From Conchocele bisecta (lineage: Eukaryota; Mollusca; Bivalvia; Lucinida; Thyasiridae): 64,000 bases of DNA. The notes under the pieces were generated by a model. It had not been told where the DNA came from. It did not search any database and saw nothing but the letters and a program-made list of their open reading frames with translations. The stretch is taken from NCBI GenBank assembly GCA_029237695.1, contig CM055272.1, positions 13,690,042 through 13,754,041 on the forward strand, written 5' to 3'. Each line of letters starts with the position of its first letter. The first letter of the stretch is position 1. Below, in pieces: positions 22,187-33,894 of this stretch. Position numbers and translations under genes: made by a program.

Positions 22187-22960
22187 TCAAGTCTTCAGAT
22201 TTCTCGTATCAATATAGAAGTAGCTCATGTTTCGGGCATAATTCTGGCGATTCAACCCAAAGCACCACGGCAAGAAGTGATGTATAGACTCTAGAAATCC
22301 CTCCCAATTGCACGTGCTTTGGAAATGGATAATGTTACGGAGGATATTCACCATCTCTATAAACGAGTCCATCCACGTAGCCATTCCTCCCATCAATGTA
22401 GGTGGCATCGTCATGTCTGGGTGACTTACCACCTTTTCAAGGTTACCCGGTGTTTTTTCACGGCGAATGTTATCTATGGATGATGCCAGAGAGTCATCAA
22501 TCTGCGTATAAGCCTCCTTGGCATGTATCCCCAATTGTGTGTTTGGTTCTTCATCCAGAATCACACTTTCAGCTTCGTGTGGGTTACCCATGTCACCTGC
22601 ATCGCCATCTTCACATTGGAGAGTTGGCTCCGTGACAATGTCATCCGATTCATGAATCTCGATGCACATCATTTGAGTGTCAGCCTCATTGGATTGTTTC
22701 GTTGACAATACACTTATTTGTCCTTCATCCAGAATCACACATGTAGCTCCACGTGTCACCCATGCCAGCTGGATCGGCATTTTCACATTGAATAATTGAT
22801 TGTGTGTCATCAGATTCATGCATTTCCATGCCATCATTACTTTGTGATGCGCCGAATGTACCCTAAATATGTTCCGTAGTGTGCCCTTGTATTCCTGATG
22901 TCGATGCACTTGGAACCTTACGTTCCATGAAGTCAAGTTTTGATCGCAACAGAGCCTCAA
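22187..22960 (-). CDS. Part of a large TE-associated protein ('W-x-SFIEMVNIL' module)
   Basis: A 257-codon minus frame. The C-terminal third is the recognisable part: 'MATWMDSFIEMVNILRN', 'HFLPWCFGLNRQNYARN' and 'SYFYIDTRNLKT'. This module (FWxSYIDMV ... PWxFAxDRxNYAR) belongs to a very large protein family common in molluscs, brachiopods and cnidarians and usually uncharacterised. The N-terminal two thirds are acidic and contain an internal ~174-bp duplication ('VILDE' preceded by 'HESDD' twice at DNA level). Downstream the family's next motif appears briefly ('IPMEQAVIHTLV') before the tandem array at 22,112. Blocks at 26-27 kb and 45.6-46.4 kb carry earlier modules of the same family on the same strand. 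Confidence 0.65.
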   Translation of the reverse strand: MRLCCDQNLTSWNVRFQVHRHQEYKGTLRNIFRVHSAHHKVMMAWKCMNLMTHNQLFNVKMPIQLAWVTRGATCVILDEGQISVLSTKQSNEADTQMMCIEIHESDDIVTEPTLQCEDGDAGDMGNPHEAESVILDEEPNTQLGIHAKEAYTQIDDSLASSIDNIRREKTPGNLEKVVSHPDMTMPPTLMGGMATWMDSFIEMVNILRNIIHFQSTCNWEGFLESIHHFLPWCFGLNRQNYARNMSYFYIDTRNLKT

Positions 22961-23199
22961 ATAGCAGCTTATAGTAACGCATTCCTTGCTTGACGTTCGA
23001 TCTGCTTAAACCAGCTTTAATATTGCCTTCTGAAACAGATTTCAGTTGCATTTTCATTTTCTTTTTGTATCTTTACTTTTAATATCGAGCTGGGTTCCAA
23101 TCAGTGTGGTCATATTTATTATTCCCACAACAGAAATTACAACCTATACAGCCCTTACAGATTTAGTACAGACCCTGAAATGTAAGCCAGTTGGTGATG

Positions 23200-23450
23200 A
23201 TGATTATGATGATGATCATGATGGTGATTACAATGGTGTTAATTTTCAGCGGTAGTGATGGTCATGGGTGATGATGATCATGATGGTGATTACAATGGTG
23301 TTAAGTTACAGCGATAGTGATGATCATGGGTGATGATGATCATGATGGTGATTACAATGGTGTTAAGTTACAGCGATAGTGATCATCACGATCATGAGTG
23401 ATGATGATCATGATGGTGATTGCAATGACGTATATTTCATTATTGATGAT
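23200..23450. repeat. Minisatellite, ~62-bp unit, four copies
   Basis: 'gatgatcatgatggtgat' then 'acaatggtgttaa' and 'cagcgatagtgat' recur at a regular spacing, with the last copy diverging. Confidence 0.85.
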
Positions 23451-24200
23451 GATAAATGTGACAGTGATCACAATGCTGTTTATGTGCATGCTTAGTGCGT
23501 CACATATGTTTTGATAAGATATTTATGGCACCGTACCAATAAGGTATTGCCGCTAATTAAGGTATCGAGCATGGAAGTGCTAAATTGTTTCCCGTACGGA
23601 GGATTGTCATTGGTTTTCGTGGCCAAAACAGCCACCGAGTTTGCTCATAAGTAGCGCAATATTTTGCCCAGTACTGTAGGAAGTTAGGGTCTTTGTGGCC
23701 CACAGACATTAGCAACATTGCTAAACAGAGTCCAGAGACAGATTACAGAACACAGATTATAAGCTGATTGTCGTACAGAATTATACAGAATGTTGGCGGT
23801 TCTGAAACCCGGGTCAGACCGTCATGTACAGTGTAAATAGATACATACCTAAGCAATGTTGATTGTCGCCGAGGTATCATGACCACACAGCTGATTGACT
23901 TTATTATTCGCTTTATAAATTTTCCCCAACCACTTTTCCTGGAGAAATTTACTTTCGTCCGCCATAATGGCTATGCGGAACACCTCGGCTCCCGAATGTT
24001 GCATCATGGGAACTCGGGTAGTTATAAAAGCGCCTACATTTCAAACTCCCATTTCAGTCGAATTCTCGCTCACCACGCGTTAGCACTCAATCGTCGTATC
24101 ACAGACTCTCTCAACACGGAACCTCATTTTCAAGCATATTAAATATAGCACGACAAGGTAATTATCACCTCAAAAAGGACCTCATAGAACCGCAGCACCT
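23451..24200. other. No supported gene
   Basis: Short frames only. The 87-codon plus frame at 23,879 has no recognisable domain. Confidence 0.35.
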
Positions 24201-24227
24201 CGTCTCCTTGATGTATATACTGATTCC

Positions 24228-24480
24228 CCGGAACCTCACACAGAACCTCATACAGAACAACCAGCACATCGACTCCTTGGCGTATAACCGATTCTCCAGA
24301 ACCTCAAACAGAACCCCACAGAACCCATATCACATTACAGTGTCATACTCGTATAAGACTGGTTCCTCGGAACCTCGTACAGATATTCAGAGAGCCAGTT
24401 TCCCCCTATGGGATACAGAACCTCACCGCACGGTACCCCTGTCGGTTTCCTCGGAACCTCACACAGAACCCTAAACCAGA
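24228..24480. repeat. Degenerate minisatellite ('cagaacctca' words)
   Basis: 'ggaacctca', 'cacagaacc' and 'tacagaac' recur irregularly through about 250 bp. The plus frame at 24,208 is low-complexity as a result. Confidence 0.55.
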
Positions 24481-25300
24481 TGCCCACAGATACAGATACA
24501 CAGTTCTTCTTGACACAGTTTACTATTGTGTTACCCGTGTAACTTTGACCCCGTGCAACCCATCACAATATGCCCCGCCCTCTGTTGTTCTATGTCTCAA
24601 TTTCGAAACCCGTTTTTACATTAATTCCTGACGACTACCATAATACGTTTCTGATTCCTACCCGTTTGAATTATAGTGCCCTATGCAATATAAATCAATA
24701 AATTGCGCCACAGTGATTGATATTATCTGTAGAACACATTCCCACATCCCCATTGGCCTGCAGTATTACGCCCGTGTAACATTGACCGTACGCCCGATCT
24801 AACGGATCTACAGCGTGCGGTTGTTTATTTTGAACATAGGCATACCGCTTGCCAGCAAGGTCTCACATTTATTTTCCGCGTAAGCGCGTAATAAACATAA
24901 ACACTAATTGTATACAATAAGCACAGAACATTTATAGCATACAGAACGCAGTGAAATATTCCAGATATTTATATTAAACACAGGTCCGCGACTTTTTGAC
25001 ATAAATTGATAGGATGTTTTCTGTCTGAGACACACTGCCGGCATCGCCGTCAATTATTTAGTCTCACACATTCTGTCAAATACCATGAATACAGGCATAC
25101 AGTTTTCATACAGATTTACATATTTTCACAGACACAGATATACACATCCTGATCGAACCATGTTACAGATTCTCACTGACACAGGTTACAGATTCCGACA
25201 GACACAGGTTTACAGACACCAACTTACAAAAGCCAACAGACACAAGATTACAGATACACATTTGTATAACAGTTTTAAAGGTACAGCCCGTCACAGACAC
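24481..25300. other. No supported gene
   Basis: Contains 'acagacacaggtttacag'-like words near 25,100-25,260, a loose simple repeat. No coding signal. Confidence 0.35.
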
Positions 25301-25307
25301 CCCATAC

Positions 25308-25620
25308 CTAAGGTGGACGAGCCTGAGGGACACCGAACCTAACCAGAAGTGGACAAGCCTGAGGGACACCGAACCCGACCAGAAGTGGACGAGCCTGAGA
25401 GACAGCGAACCTGACCGGAAATGAACGAGCCTGAGGGACACCGAACCTGACCGGAAGTGGACGAGCCCGAGGGAATATTCAACCTCCACTGGTCTGACGT
25501 AACCGATATCAGACCACCCCGTAATTAGACGAAGTCGACGATTCCCATACCGAAGGTGGACGAGCCTGAGGGATACCAAACCTGGCCGGAAGTGGACGAC
25601 GCAGACGACAGGCCCCATTT
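25308..25620. repeat. Minisatellite, ~36-42 bp unit
   Basis: 'gtggacgagcctgaggga' and 'caccgaacctgaccgg' alternate at least six times. The 166-codon minus frame across it ('VSLRLVHFRSGS' repeated) is an artefact of the repeat. Confidence 0.85.
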
Positions 25621-26042
25621 CTAGCTGAAAGTCGACGACGACGACAACAACATTCGCATTCACATTTTACTGTTATTAATATTTAATAAATTTGTTAAAC
25701 ATCCTTATTCTTTGTATTTCGTTACATGCACATTGCTTTAATAGATGTGTCTGAGCAGTTCAGCGATAGGGGACAGTTGTTAATACTGCAGTGATTACTG
25801 GTGGCATCATACTTTTACCAAAATCAGTCTCTAAATTTGTAAACACTGTGTATAGAAACATAGTCCCCCATCGTCCGCACGCTACACATTCAGCCCCTAC
25901 TCCAGCTTCTGACAGCAAATCAACTAGTCCTGATTCTTTGAACCTACTATATATGGATTTCATCAGACACATGATGATATGGAATCCACCCATCCTGACG
26001 ACCACCTTGTCAAATCGCGTAGACTCTTGCTTTGAAGAGAAC

Positions 26043-27258
26043 TTAAAGTACCTTGTTATATATTGCCTGATCTACTTCTTCCAGGAATATGAAGTCCAGC
26101 TCTAATTCTGTCATACATTGCCCAGTCCTGTTCGGAATGGCTAGAATTGCATTCATGTCGGTTGGTGGCGCTGTTATTGCTGGCATATAACCCACATGCA
26201 CACCAGGTAGGTACCCTGGTGTGGTAAGCTGTCGAAATGCACTCCATGCAGGAACAGTTTGGTCAGTAGATGAAGTATTCGTTGCTTTGCGACTTTTAGC
26301 CCACGCAAATGTCTCAAGCATCGCTTTCTCACATAGTTTGCTACTGCTGCTCTTCTCTTCATACTGAATTTTCGTAAAACATGCGCTCTTTCCTGTGAAT
26401 TGTGGAAGGTCTGTGTCTTTTGCTTTAAAAGAATGATGATCTTCTCGCATGAAACTGTAGTCAGGCGTCACAGACACTTGAGAAACACCACTGTCTTTCG
26501 GGTGTGTGGATCCCAAACACTTTGTGTTGTACAAGGATTGAATTTGTGTTACAAGTTTCATTTGTACCACTGATTTCATTATTCTTCCAGTCAATATTGT
26601 CTGCAACGTGAGTTGGGATTCCCGCTGTGATGTTTGATGGAATGTCTGAATGTTGTCTCTCTAACCATTCCGCCCATTTGTCTTCAATGAAAACAGTATA
26701 TGTGTATGATATCCCATACCCAAGACCATGTAGAGTGTCAACAACTCCACTGGAACCTGTTTTGCGATGCATCGAAAGTGACAGCAACACTTGATCCAAT
26801 GAAGGTTGTGCATTAGGGAGCAACGTCTGTATATCCTGACAAATTTGATGAAGTTTGGTAGATTTAGTTTTAGACAGTTGTACCCGACCGTCATCATTGA
26901 GTCGCGCATCGGGATCAACAATCCAAGCCAATTCATTATACAGATCGTTGTAAATGTATGGTTCAGAGCCAATGATATCCTGTGGGATAGGACATCCCTC
27001 GTCTCTTTGATTGATTCGTGTATAGCCCTTGCAGTGTTCTTCAGTGACATGCTTTTCCTCCCTCTAGTAAAGCAGACTGAACACAGCTAGCTGTAGCTTC
27101 CGTCCCTTCTGGAAGCACAAACTCTGAGGACCTTTCATTGCTCTGTGCTCCTCGTTGGAAATGCAAACGTGTCCCAAATTTAAGGTGAAGTTTCTCTTTC
27201 AGATCGATAGATACTACGGCAAGCGGATAATCCCCTGTAAGATCTTATTTCATCGAAT
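26043..27258 (-). pseudogene. Large TE-associated protein family, middle modules (cut by the outer gypsy)
   Basis: The minus strand reads, from the gypsy junction at 27,258 downward: 'LKEKLHLKFGTRLHFQ' and 'SEFVLPEGTEATAS'; after frame breaks near 27,060, 'ARLNDDGRVQLSKTKS'; then 'VDTLHGLGYGISYTYTVF', 'PTHVADNIDWKNNEISG' and 'NTNSILVQHKVFGI'; and in a further frame (26,606-26,043) 'VPAWSAFRQLTTPGYLP', 'VGYMPAITAPPTDMN' and 'EEVDQAIYNKVL'. These are the ordered modules of a huge family (LHxKFG; ADN-x-D; PxWxxFN; DxAIY) known from many aquatic invertebrates. Its N-terminal Cys modules lie at 45,622-46,376, on the far side of the outer gypsy element. Stops and shifts mark it as dead. Confidence 0.7.
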
Positions 27259-28458
27259 TGTAAGCCCAGTAACCAGTGGTGATACACTGCCGTGACAGGG
27301 CTGGGATGAGCTCTATCTCTGATCAGGTGATCTCAGTGTCAAGGGTTTCCGCAGTTCGAAATCAAATTGTCGTCTCCCATTCTGAGATCACGTGACTTGA
27401 GAGACTGTCCACCACAGCCATGTTACTACCTTTTTATAAGTTGTCCGATATGTCGATACCGAGATAATTCATTGGGTAATCCAATTCTGATAAATTCCGG
27501 TTTCCACTTACCGTTGTATTATTGCATCCAAGTGAAATTCCATGTCGACCCTTAAGTTTGGGAACCGCGAAGTTACAGATGAGACTGACCCTATTTTCCA
27601 TGCGACTACCAAGATCTACACACTGTTCGATATTTTTCTTGGTGTGAATATATTCCACTGTTCACTGGGATTCACATTATAGTCTCACCGCATAGAGTCA
27701 CTTCCTTGTTTAGTTTGCATTCCAGTTTTATGTCATTTGTGTTTATACACTTTTTCAAGGTGGCGGACGCGCAGCCGCACAGGAGATTTCAGCCAATCAG
27801 ATCGGCTAGTCGCAAATGCAACCGACAATCTGATTGGTGATCGCATCTGTGCGACTGGCCGCATCTTGCGCAGAATGTTATAAACACAAGTGCGATTGGC
27901 AGTCAAGCCAAGCGATTCCACCGCTCTCCTAATGTAGAACCATTGCTCGACAGAACCAAAACTCGACATCTCCAATTATTTCATTATTAATTCTTGTGGA
28001 CATAATATAATATATATCATACCTATCTACGATTATACTTACCACTGCGGTGAACGTAGTACATTACGAGTTTGATACGAAGTACCTTTCGTCTACTGCT
28101 GCGACACCGTTGCTACGCCATCACTAATCTAAACATACTTTTACTGTTGGTTCGAGCTGTCAATGAATCGCTTCCCGTCACACTGTTACTCCATATAATA
28201 ACCATCGTATATTGTTGCACTAATACCTACTCTACTATAACGTTTCTTAGAGTGCATTTAATCGGAATCCTGACGTATTGATACTATTGTTAAGTAAAGC
28301 CTAACTAGAGCCTAGAGGGTGCACTCCGTGTGTAACACTGGTACCTGATTAACTAGTAAAGTGATTAAACATGACTTGTTGAGCGTTAGAACTGTTGTTA
28401 TTTGTTGTCATTAACTGTAACCTACCTGCGCTGCAACCAGAGTGTAGGTGGCATTACA
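27259..28458 (+). mobile_element. Outer Ty3/gypsy element: 5' LTR
   Basis: Starts TGTAAGCCC and ends GGCATTACA, so the ends form the inverted pair TGTAA...TTACA. It is immediately followed by a primer-binding site. Bases 27,259 to about 28,155 match the 3' LTR (44,501 to about 45,616, excluding its SINE). The last ~300 bp have no counterpart there. The left flank is the minus-strand gene at 26-27 kb. Confidence 0.85.
27757..27886 (+). promoter_or_regulatory. Predicted LTR promoter: YY1-like site, paired CCAAT boxes, TATA box
   Basis: In order: a 'tggcggacgcgcagccgc' GC block ('caagatggcgg' in the 3' LTR); CCAAT at 27,793; an inverted CCAAT (attgg) at 27,833; and TATAAACA at 27,879 (TATAAATA at 45,089 in the 3' LTR). 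The two CCAAT boxes are the tips of an inverted repeat ('ccaatcagat' ... 'atctgattgg'). Binding proteins (NF-Y, YY1) are inferred from motif resemblance only. Confidence 0.6.
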
Positions 28459-28460
28459 AA

Positions 28461-28479
28461 TGGTGTCCGGAAGTGGGAT
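28461..28479 (+). promoter_or_regulatory. Primer-binding site of the outer gypsy element
   Basis: 'tggtgtccggaagtgggat', two bases after the LTR end. The TGG start pairs with a tRNA 3' CCA. The pattern TGGTGTC-x-GAAGTGGGAT is like that of other molluscan gypsy elements, and a leucine tRNA primer is suspected but not tested. Confidence 0.75.
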
Positions 28480-28866
28480 GGTTATTGAGCGACCATAAAG
28501 AACTCAAGTCAACACTTACAACTCTACAGTGGAGCTACAGGCAACTTAAATGACAATGGATATCAAGCAGTGTGATGGTAGATCTACAACTATTATAATA
28601 TTGGAGAGCGAATAACTATTGATAACTAATACTTAATGTAATAGAACAGTACCTTGCAGTACACTAGTGGATCAGCTAATTGGGAGTTGACACAGAACTG
28701 ACAAGCATTGATTATATGTATACACATTTATTGTGAATAAAGTTACAAGTAGTAGGAATTTAATAACACACCGACACATAATCGTAACATATATTTTATT
28801 ATTAAAACAAGTTTAATAGGCAATATGTCAGACTCTGACTCTGAGGTGCAAAAATAAACAGGAGCA
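28480..28866. other. Outer gypsy 5' untranslated leader
   Basis: No reading frame. It lies between the primer-binding site and the gag region. Confidence 0.5.
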
Positions 28867-28929
28867 ATGGACAAGGGGACGCAAATAGATATCATAAGAC
28901 ATCTAGTGGGGAATAATTCGTCGATAGAG

Positions 28930-30289
28930 ACACCGTATCATCATCCGATGTTGAGCCGACCCTTGTTGGGCTACGTAATCATCAATCGGCAGATCAGAGT
29001 GCAGCTACAGCACAACCTTCAGATGTGAGACCTCCCCATTCCAGTGATCTACCGCATGCGAGCAATTCACAAGTGGACTTGTGTGGACTTCCTGCTGCGT
29101 CGATTAGGCGAGAGCAGAGAGGTAATCGGGACTATAGTCCACAGGGCGATAGCAGTGATGTGTCTCCTGGATTCGAACAATTTCGCACTCGGCGTCACAT
29201 GGAATGGGCCCATCCAATCAGACGGCAGACCGATTATTCGCCACGATATACAAGGAGTTGTGAGGGTGTAGGCACCAGAAATTATCCAGTACACCGCGTC
29301 TCTGATGAGGAAGTACATTACACAAATAATTATCGTAGGGCAACAGTAATGAAGCCGGATACTTTCACGGGTGAAGGAGACTGGGACGCTTTTATTGGTT
29401 ATTTCGAGGTATGCGCGCGACTAGGACAATGGAGTCCCCGGAACAAGGCTCTAACCCTCTTAGCTTGCATGAGAGGTCCAGCTCAGATGTACCTATTAAA
29501 TTTATCTGAAGATGAGAAGGACTCATACAGCACATTAGTAAGGAAATTAAAGCTACTGTTCGGAGAACATAAACAGAATCCAATGTGGACATCGCGCTTG
29601 GAAAATAGAAAGCGTAAACCGGGGGAATCATTAGCTGAATTGGGAGACGATATCAGGCGATTAACCAGGAAGGCATATGGGAATTTAGGTACTGCTGCTC
29701 AGGACATGTTAGGAATGCAACAGCTTCTGAACTATACATCAGCAGAACTTAGGTACCGTTGTTTGATGGCGGAATGTGATACCGTGTAAATGCAGTATAT
29801 GTACTTCAAACATATGAAGACATAGTTGGGGAAACCACGCAGAAAGGGTCAACAAAACCGACCGTACGGATGGTGCAAGCGAAGAAGCCCGAGTCAAAAT
29901 ATCAATCGAGTACACTAAGAAACGTGGAACAGTCATTAGAACACATTAGTCAAAGATTGGACCGACTAGAGAGGAACCAAGCAGATGGGAGGAGACAACA
30001 GTCGCAGAGGTGGAATGGACATAATCAATGCCACTGGAATGGACATACTCAAGGTCAATGGAATGGAAGAAGCCATGGTCAGGGAACCCGTCAAGGTCAA
30101 GGTCAACTACAGGGTCTGCAAACATGTTTCCGATGTGGATCACCTGAACATTTCTATAGGGACTGCCGAGAAAATGCCAATAACCAAGGTCAGCTACAGG
30201 GAGAACGTGCAGAGCCGAGGCGCAGATTTGAAGGTCAATGTCAAAGTGAACAGAATAATGCGGGAAACGGATCGCAGTTGGCACAGTAG
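28930..30289 (+). pseudogene. Outer gypsy gag
   Basis: The main frame runs to 29,789; its first Met is 29,025 but it is open upstream to about 28,930. The retrotransposon gag capsid-type domain covers about residues 105-250 ('MKPDTFTGEGDWDAFIG', 'TLLACMRGPAQMYLLNL', 'KPGESLAELGDDIRRLTR'). One frameshift near 29,785 separates it from the continuation at 29,870-30,289. That continuation holds a Gly/Gln/Trp-rich spacer and a CCHC zinc knuckle, 'CFRCGSPEHFYRDC', used for genomic RNA binding. A single shift and an otherwise open frame suggest moderate age. Confidence 0.85.
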
Positions 30290-30335
30290 GCCATGAGTCA
30301 ACTGTTTTAGGAAAAAATAGGCATGGATCTGAAAC

Positions 30336-31350
30336 GTGCTCGTTGCGAATGGGACAATTTCATCCTGGGACAATGGATTATACACGGGGGGAGTAGTAGA
30401 AGGCTTCGCGACAAAGTTTCTTATTGATACAGGGTCAACAGCTTCCCTCATTTCATTCTGTCTGTATGAGGAAATTCCTCCATCCACGCGTCCACCAATT
30501 CGAGATATGAAACATGTTGTTAATGATGTAAGCAACAGTTCTTTGAAGGTGTACGGACATACAGACATGAAAATTAAACTTGGGAATACAGAGTATACAC
30601 ATACAATAATTGTCTATGAAATGAAACCGCAAGGAATTATTGGAGAGGATTTCTTAATGAAGCATATTCAGAAAATCGATTACGCGAAGTATATCATGAA
30701 CACTATACAGGGTGAAATTCAGTGTTGGACTGGTGGGGAAACATGCAATGTGTGCAGAATATTTGCATCAGACACTGTTAGTGTACCAGCCTACTCATCC
30801 GCCTGGATAAAAGTTAACATTCCAAATGGGGAACATATGGCCGACACTGTACATATTATAACCGTAGCAGACCGACAGAGCTCAAAAACAGTACACGCCA
30901 TGGACAGTGTTATTCATCACCAGGGCGGTCCACTGAAATAAATATAATAAACTCTGCGGATAAGGATGTCACTATCTTCTCGAATACACATATAGGAATA
31001 TGTGAATCGGTAACCTGTAAAGAGAAATTAGGTGAGAGGTGTGCCCATGTGAGCTGTTCCACAGAACAATTACAAGAAGTCCCGGAATACCTATCCGATC
31101 TACTGGCACGTAGCTCAACACATCTTAGTGAAAGTGAAAAGAAACAGTTTGAGCAATTACTAATCCGGTTTCACGATGTTTTTGCAACATCCGATTATGA
31201 CCTGGGTGTTACTAACATTGTGCAACACCATATCGATACACAAGGCGCGGCACCAATTAAGCAACCGCACCGGAGACAACCGCTGGGAAAACGGGAAACC
31301 GAGCGTAAAAAAGTGGAGAAAATGCTGTCCAGAGGAATAATTGAGCCTAG
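30336..31350 (+). pseudogene. Outer gypsy protease and RT N-terminus (cut by the inner element)
   Basis: The protease has an intact catalytic triad motif, 'KFLIDTGSTASLIS', and the second-half motif 'QGIIGEDFLMKHI'. The frame shifts near 30,930. From 31,049 the connection to RT reads 'FHDVFATSDYDLGV', 'HHIDTQGAAPIKQPHRR' and 'VEKMLSRGIIEPS', then stops dead at 31,350 where the inner element's LTR begins. The RT resumes at 39,569. Confidence 0.85.
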
Positions 31351-32104
31351 TGTGACGAACCGTATAGGGGGCGAGTTGGACAGACCGTTACTACCTGGAA
31401 TGGTGTGCTCCCAGCTCGTCAACTCCTTATTATGCAGCCCAAAGTAAGATGCGACTGTAAATATTAACTTACAGTCGGTATCCTGTGGCAGACCCGAGAT
31501 ACAAGACGTAATTTAAATGTAAAGTGCAGCACCACATACATTTCCCGTTTTATCATGGGCGCAGCCATATTGGATCACGGTTCCCGGCAGGAGCAGTCAG
31601 TCAGCTTATACTTAACTGACTGGTTCCCGGCTGGAGCACGTGAAGCTACCGTATATATACCAATACGAGGTAATCTGGACGAGCAGTCGATACGAAAAGG
31701 TACTTTACTTGAAGAAGACCAGCTTAGACCTGGGGCAGTCCTGTTGCGATGTTGGTGATTATTGCAGCAGCGAATGTATATAGATATACAGAAGAACTAT
31801 GCCGAGTAGGTGAACCTGAGTATATGTTTACAGTAGTCCCGTCAGCCAGAACTCCCGTTTTACCCGCCGGATCATTATTTTATGTGAATTGACATGTAAC
31901 CCTATTAATATCTAACGTGTAAATATTTATTCAGTTAACTAAGTTTGTTGTTGCTTTCTCCAAGTTTGAAGATATATTTTCTTAAGAACCCTATCCCCCT
32001 TTTTCCCTATACCCGTCCTTAGCCCCAGGTCTACGGCTCGTCGGATTCCCCGGAGCCTCAGTGTAAGGAGGACGCAGGTTTCATACAGGAAACGATCCGT
32101 TACA
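31351..32104 (+). mobile_element. Inner gypsy element: 5' LTR
   Basis: 754 bp, TGTGAC...GTTACA. Aligned by eye to 38,803-39,568 it differs by scattered substitutions plus a ~10-bp insertion in the 3' copy ('gggtatccgagttt'), a divergence of a few percent. The insertion is therefore not new. Confidence 0.92.
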
Positions 32105-32105
32105 T

Positions 32106-32125
32106 TGGTGGCATTGATAGGATGA
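32106..32125 (+). promoter_or_regulatory. Primer-binding site of the inner gypsy element
   Basis: 'tggtggcattgataggatga', one base after the LTR end. It starts with TGG as expected for pairing to a tRNA 3' CCA. The tRNA species was not identified. It differs from the outer element's site, so the two elements belong to different lineages. Confidence 0.7.
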
Positions 32126-32480
32126 AACTTGGAGATATGCAGTTTCCAGTGTTCGTACCGATCTAACGGCGGGTTGTTTTGGGCAACGCTATAGACGAGA
32201 CGCTTTAACAATACGGGATGCTTGCAGATAGAGCTGACGTAGTATGTCGCAGTAATTATCGGTTTATGCAGATAGTTACGGCAATAGCGCGGACGGGAAA
32301 GTAGACACAGCTATTTTAGTACACGCCGAGTTAGTCGAGGGGAAACTGACAACCGTTTTTCTGGATTGAGGAATTAGAAAATAAAATAAAATAAATAAAG
32401 TAATATAAATAGTTAAACAGATATACCAATACAATATTAAATATACTTATACTGAATAGTCTTGTTTGTTTGTTCCCAGG

Positions 32481-33565
32481 TGAATTTTAGCAGTACGGAT
32501 ATTAGAGTGAGTTACACAGTAGTAAGAAGTGGTTTAATATCAATCGTTATTTTACCGTACTAACAACGGACCTGGTTTACGGCGCGAAGATTTAGCGGAA
32601 TTATGGCGGAAAACATCGAGATTGAGGGTGGTAATGGGGAGCGCTATTTAACAGCAGAAAGATGGCCTTATTCGGTAATGCAGATTTGGAAGACAGCGAG
32701 GTGCAGTTTCAACGACAAGCAGGTGATGTTTCCCGAAAACGCAGAAAGAGGACAGTATATGAGACTGGTTGTATGCTCCCGTTAGAGGACAGTAGATGGG
32801 ATGAGCAAGGGCGTAGCCAGGATAGAAGGGCGGAATCATTGAATGTTAGCCCAGCAAGACCAGTGTTTGAGAAACCAGCTATGTTGCCAGATAGATATAA
32901 TGGTTCGACATCCTGGAAAGATTATGGGCTTATTTCGAGTCGTGTGCCATTATAAATCGTTGAACGATATCTCGAAGGCCAGGTTCCTAGCAGCCAGTTT
33001 AAAAGGTGTCGCCCAAGAGGCAGTGAGTGAATTTTAGCAGTACGGATATTAGAGTGAGTTACACAGTAGTAAGAAGTGGTTTAATATCAATCGTTATTTT
33101 ACCGTACTAACAACGGACCTGGTTTACGGCGCGAAGATTTAGCGGAATTATGGCGGAACACATCGAGATTGAGGGTGGTAATGGAGAGCGCTATTTAACA
33201 ACAGAAAGATGGCCTTATTCGGTAATGCAGATTTGGAAGACAGCGAGGTGCAGTTTCAACGACAAGCAGGTGATGTTTCCCGAAAACGCAGAAAGAGGAC
33301 AGTATATGAGACTGGTTGTATGCTCCAGTTAGAGGAGTAAGGGCGTAGCCAGGATAGAAGGGCGGAATCATTGAATGTTAGCCCAGCAAGACCAGTGTTT
33401 GAGAAACCAGCTATGTTGCCAGATAGATATAATGGTTCGACATCCTGGAAAGATTATGGGCTTATTTCGAGTCGTGTGCCATTATAAATCGTTGAAACGA
33501 TATCTCGAAGGCCATGTTCCTAGCAGCCAGTTTAAAAGGTGTCGCCCAAGAGGCAGTGAGTGAAA
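32481..33565 (+). repeat. 547-bp tandem duplication inside the inner element's leader/gag
   Basis: 32,481-33,027 is repeated from 33,028 ('tgaattttagcagtacgga' begins both). The second copy lacks about 18 bp ('acagtagatgggatgagc') and carries point differences. The duplication repeats the leader plus the 5' end of gag. Confidence 0.9.
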
Positions 33566-33894
33566 TAGACTGTAGGGGCATTTCGTATGCAACGTTAGTG
33601 AAACTGTTGGAGCAGCGATTTGAACCGGTCGGCCGGACAGAGTTATATTTAGCAGAACATAGAAATAGGTCACGTAAAATGAATGAAACTTTGCAGGAAA
33701 TGGGCCAGCCTATTAGGAGTCTTACAGAAAGGGCCAATATGTCATACAGAGGTCACAGTACGGGGAATTACAGTCGGGGAGTTACGTGTTGCAATTGTGG
33801 GCAGAAGCGTCACGTCAGAAGAGAATGTCCATATGAGCATAAAGGCCAAAACATGTTCGGGAAACAGCAACAAACCTTCTCTGCGGGCCGATAG
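32603..33894 (+). pseudogene. Inner gypsy gag (duplicated and frameshifted)
   Basis: The gag N-terminus appears twice because of the 547-bp duplication: 'PAMLPDRYNGSTSWKDY' is visible at about 32,880 and again, in a shifted frame, at about 33,413. The remainder (33,514-33,894) reads 'LAASLKGVAQEAVSEI', 'TLVKLLEQRFEPVGRTEL' and a CCHC-type knuckle 'CNCGQKRHVRREC', in which the usual Gly-His pair is Arg-His. Stop at 33,892-33,894. Confidence 0.8.

Noticed and set aside
25163..25663. 166-codon minus-strand frame with 'VSLRLVHFRSGS' repeats
   Set aside because: It is a translation of the 36-42 bp minisatellite.
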